DNA of 64,000 nucleotides from Alisma plantago-aquatica (Eukaryota; Streptophyta; Magnoliopsida; Alismatales; Alismataceae): the NCBI GenBank assembly GCA_963693085.1, contig OY856409.1:1619335711-1619399710 (forward strand). The letters are read 5' to 3'. The notes below the pieces were generated by a model. The model was not told the DNA's origin. It saw nothing but the letters and a program-made list of their open reading frames with translations, and did no database searches. A program made the position numbers and the translations under genes. Positions 60,614-64,000 of the stretch are shown one piece after another. Position 1 is the stretch's first letter, and each line of letters opens with the position of its first letter.

Positions 60614-63290
60614 AGGTACCACGTATTAGAAAGAGCACCTGACTTAACTGCCTGACAACCAGGGTAGAAGAAGAATGATGAAGAGGAGAAGACAGAACCC
60701 TGATGGATTTCAGATGAAGTGAAAAGCTTAAAGATTTTATTGCTTTAACACGACTATAAATACTAGATAAACAACTGATTAGATCCTATCTATGCGGCAC
60801 TACGTCACTTGTTTATCAGATCCAACAACTTCGAATCGTTACACAGAGAGAGAAAGATCTCAACTACATTCCCTAGCTGATCGCAACATGAATCCTTGAG
60901 TCTACCACAACTAGCACTGCTGCGAGAGACCTGGACAAAGCTATCCAGCTGGATAAGTCTCTATTATCTCCAATAGCAGCACCCTTGCAGAGCAGAGTCA
61001 GCGGTGGCGGTCCGTGACGCAGGGAACCGAGAACGCAACTCGTCAAAGGCTGGAGCTATGCAGCCGAGCTCTGACCCGACCACGGCGGCACTCGATCCAA
61101 CAAAGCACGACACACGTAGGCGTCAGGTTCAAGTACAACCCGAGGCATAGGAACCCTAGCTCCAGCCATCACCGGTGCCACGGAGACATACAGGGGAAGG
61201 CTCGCTCACGCCCGGAGCTGAGGGATGCAGCTTGGTGAGGAGGAGGAGATCGACGCCTATCCCTTGCTAGAGAGCCACCGTGCGGCAGCAGTTCACAGAT
61301 AGAGACTAGGCGTCGAGCCCTTTACGATGGCGCTGGATCAGGGAAAACATGAGACAGATTGCTCGCGTGGGAGGGAGAAAGCCGGTCCAAGCAGACCATG
61401 TCATGAACTAGAACCGAAGGCAATAATCGGGTTTACCCTGAAGTGATAGAAATATGTGTTGAACCAGATCGGCTCAACAGCAAGGAGCTACTCCCAACTC
61501 TGGTAGCCACGTGGTAGTACACCATTAGCCATTCAAGGTAAATATCTCATAAAAGTCCAGATCGTAAATAATTCATAGTAATTCGCTCAAATATCATAAA
61601 AATGCAAACAAAGTATCCAAATTCTCAAAAAAATGAGTAGAATAAAATGGTACCATAAAATCTGTGTTTTGATGCACTAATATTAGGAATATCTGTAAGT
61701 GGTATAATGCTTATACCTTTTGTTATAAATAGTAAATGATGGCCTAAAATTATGAGAACTTGTTTATAAATCATAAATCATGTTTTTAGTCCATGTAAGG
61801 TCAGTAATAATGATGTCGAATGCACGAAATCATGTAATTTGCTTAATATGTCTAATTAGGGCTAATAACCCTAATAAAATGCAATAAATACATACGTGCT
61901 CTATAAATGATGAGATTTATAGAAAACCCTCATATCTGTAACTGAAAGATAATATATGAATCTGAGATCAGTTATATACACGAAATTCATGTTACATGAA
62001 GATGAACACTAAATACATGGGTTGTAACCCTAATATGTATAATGCATATAAGATATGATTAATGGACACACAAAAATATATGGAACCTAATGTTCAGATG
62101 ATGAACTTTGATAATGAGATGTAATCTAAAAAATGACATCACTGAGATAATTATAAGACAAGAATACAAGTAATGGTGCACATATCCAAATGAGTAAGCA
62201 AACCCTAATATGAACATGATTAGGGTTAAGATGAGATGTAAGATGATAAGAACCTGATGATAGTATATGGTCTTGTCTTGATCAGGTTTGACCAAGCTTA
62301 TAGTTGACATCAGTGATATGTGATTAGGTTTCTCTTGATCAAGGTACGCCATTATCTCTTACTTGGCTTATTATACAATATGCTTGTGTTATATGTGTAG
62401 TAAAATACTTGGCATATGGTATTGGATGAAATGATTGTTCTTGTATGATATCTTGCTTGCTTTTCCATACTTATGACTATGAACACATGAAACATAAGAT
62501 ATCAGATCCATCATATGATAGCACTAAACTCTTTGATAGTACAATGCATTGAAGTGATCTCAAACTCTTTGGTAGTAGATCACATGTGTTAGATCTCAAA
62601 CTCTTTGGTAGTAGATCACACATTAAATGATCTCAAACTCTTTGGTAGTAGATCATAAGGCCTAAAAACATCAAAGCCCTTGGGGGCAGATGTACGAGAT
62701 ATATGATGGAAATGTGCTTAAAATATGTGTTCTCTTTTGTTAATGAACATCTTTGTGCAAGTATATACTTTTTCTTATATTTCTTTATAACTGCCAAGTA
62801 TTATTTTTATCTTATTGCCAAGATATGATGAGAGGTATATAAAAGACACGTAGGCGTACTCAGTACAATATTCTTGAATATTGTGCTGACGTGTATCACA
62901 TGTAATCTTTTGTTTAGGTTGTGGTTATGCTCTTGAAGATCCAGGATAGTTGAGAGTTGTGTGGCGAGCTGATGTACAGGTGGACCTGTTGTCTTAAGAT
63001 CTTGTTGCTTAGTTGTATTACATGTATATGTATAAGGTTGTTGTTCAATATGTAATACCAAATGTTGTAACAATTCATGTTGTAATTATATGTTGAATGG
63101 TGAACATGTGTTGTGGTTTTATTATTGTTCATGTACATGTGCTACTGTGTTTCCTTCTGACTTCCTCTGATTTTCTTCTTCTTAGCCTAGTGTGGGATGT
63201 TTAAATTGGGTTTCTCACTGAGGTGAGTGTTTCAATTTGGACGTCACACATCAGATTAAGTTTTAGAAAATCTGGGGACGTCACAACCAC

Positions 63291-64000
63291 TATGCCGACC
63301 TTTCATAGATGGCACTCTATAGTTCACTTGTAATCCTTTATCATCTCAAGCCATCTATTTTTCCTTATGTCTGATTCGTATTCGGAGAAAAGATACTGGG
63401 GTTCTCATGGTCGGTGAAAACCAGACACTTCTTCCCATACAAGTTATGCATCTAGATCTTTTGTGCCAAGATGACAACCGTCAGTTCCAGATCATGAGTG
63501 GGGTAGTTTTCCTTGTTCTTATTTGAATATCTAGAAGCAAATGCAATTACATTTTTTCTTAAACATCCACATACACCCAGACCTTCCTTTGAGGCATAAA
63601 AAAACTATGTAACCCTTCCCAAGCTCAAGAAACCCTAGAACTAGTATGGATGTCATCTTCTCCTTTGATGATTGAAATATCTGTTGACTACATTTGACCT
63701 TTTGCACTAGTATGGATGTCATGTTCTCCTTTCATGATTGAAAGATATGTTGACTCTATTTGACCAGATGGAAGGTACATCCACATTTCTCAAATTGGTC
63801 AAAAACTAGAATATTGTGCTGAGTGCAAACTCATCACCCTTATTTGCGTATTTTAAATATTTATTTGACAACAATTTGTTGACCATTGATTAGTTTTAGC
63901 ATAAATTTATCTAGTTTAGCTTTTCTCCCTTTTATTTGAAGTTTCTACTAGCTTTAGGCTAACTTTTTTAGGGAACTAATCAAAATCCAAATATTTGTAT
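63291..64000 (-). pseudogene. Chromovirus B: RT end and RNase H
   Basis: Minus strand: YASKEGLGVC (63.58 kb; consensus D-A-S-x-x-G-L-G-C), NVIAFASRY, then YPTHDLELTVVILAQKI (63.47 kb), LYGKKCLVFTDHENP (63.42 kb; second catalytic D), WLEL-like GLR and the NYRVPSMKG end at the insertion. This is gypsy RNase H with frameshifts. The catalytic first D has become Y in the reading frame seen. A 67-bp tandem duplication lies upstream in the RT end (63639-63768). The rest of pol continues past the window. Confidence 0.75.
63639..63768. repeat. 67-bp tandem duplication in chromovirus B pol
   Basis: ACTAGTATGGATGTCATNTT through TTGACTNYATTTGACC occurs twice with a few differences. Confidence 0.85.

Larger units (their letters stand above)
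58646..60974 (+). mobile_element. Rearranged copia insertion in the LARD 3' LTR
   Basis: 2.33 kb absent from the 5' LTR. Left part (58646-58820) is a minus-strand copia gag start (PMLTKSNYPIWVMKMKANMR) with a minus primer site TGGTATCAGAGCC. The middle (58830-60613) is plus-strand pol. The right part (60616-60974) begins GTACCACGT, like a minus primer site, followed by LTR-like sequence. No target duplication is found. It is an internally inverted and truncated copy, or two insertions. Confidence 0.75.
52053..63285 (+). mobile_element. LARD-like LTR retrotransposon: long LTRs, non-coding interior
   Basis: 5' LTR 52053-55333 and 3' LTR 57680-63285 (with a nested copia fragment, 58646-60974), exact TSD ACCAC (52048-52052; 63286-63290). 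LTRs start TGTGAT and end GACGTCACA, 3.28 kb each without the insertion. The 2.35-kb interior has a Met-type primer site and a purine tract but no gag or pol. Its end, ACTTTCGAGGACGAAAGTTC, matches the end of the coding region/PPT area of Tekay/Del gypsy elements, so proteins from such an element may have moved it. The LTR pair is very similar, indicating a comparatively recent insertion. Confidence 0.88.
57680..63285 (+). repeat. 3' LTR of LARD-like element (interrupted)
   Basis: 57680-58645 plus 60975-63285. It aligns with the 5' LTR with a few differences per 100 bp by eye. TATA box at 62836-62845; tandem repeats at about 62528-62655. Confidence 0.9.

Overview
The window is plant nuclear DNA made almost entirely of nested, mostly dead transposable elements. 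I found no convincing host gene and no bacterial or organellar feature. The plant assignment rests on Ty1/copia and Ty3/gypsy retrotransposons with tRNA-Met-type primer sites (TGGTATCAGAGC), Cassandra-type miniature retrotransposons carrying 5S rRNA sequence in their LTRs, hAT elements with 8-bp target duplications, an L1-like LINE, and a MITE set inside (TA)n microsatellites. The look is that of pericentromeric or other heterochromatic DNA of a large-genome angiosperm, perhaps a monocot. The species cannot be told from this.

Layout. (1) 1-10.35 kb: a minus-strand Athila/Tat-like gypsy remnant (3' LTR below 1355, protease-like fragment near 2.3 kb, gag at 9.4-10.3 kb). A Cassandra element (3608-9189, TSD CTCCT) split it, and was itself split by a 3.7-kb solo LTR (3705-7383) and a 1.07-kb hAT-like element (7897-8962). 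(2) 10.5-11.8 kb: microsatellites, a duplicated ~290-bp block and a foldback MITE. (3) 11.8-18.1 kb: relics, including a gypsy (Tat-type) integrase fragment, a LINE ORF1 with a zinc knuckle and a copia LTR/gag relic. (4) 18.1-31.1 kb: an Angela-like copia remnant, cut by a 7.44-kb hAT element (20432-27867, exact 8-bp TSD) that carries several nested repeats and an exon-like segment. A second Cassandra (28729-29407) sits in its 3' LTR. (5) 31.1-64 kb: a minus-strand chromovirus (Tekay/Del-like gypsy) dispersed in pieces: LTR, integrase/chromodomain (36.6-38.0 kb), the end of RNase H (51.9-52.05 kb) and RNase H (63.3-64 kb). A LINE (31621-35167), a long-LTR element (38038-51903) holding a full-length copia (39151-48569), and a large non-coding LTR element (52053-63285) holding a copia pol fragment (58646-60974) lie between the pieces.

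The elements do not cooperate as a pathway; their relation is stratigraphic. Chromovirus B is oldest in its half, then the 38038 long-LTR element, then the Angela-like copia inside that. The LARD-like element at 52053-63285 looks younger, because its two LTRs differ by only a few per cent in stretches compared by eye, against nearly a fifth for the copia LTRs. The most interesting signals are the LARD-like family, three copies of a 3.7-4.4 kb LTR family without internal regions, the hAT element with internal foldback and exon-like sequence, the microsatellite-embedded MITE, and tandem duplications across the polypurine tract/3' LTR junction in two unrelated elements. All percentages and junctions are by-eye readings.
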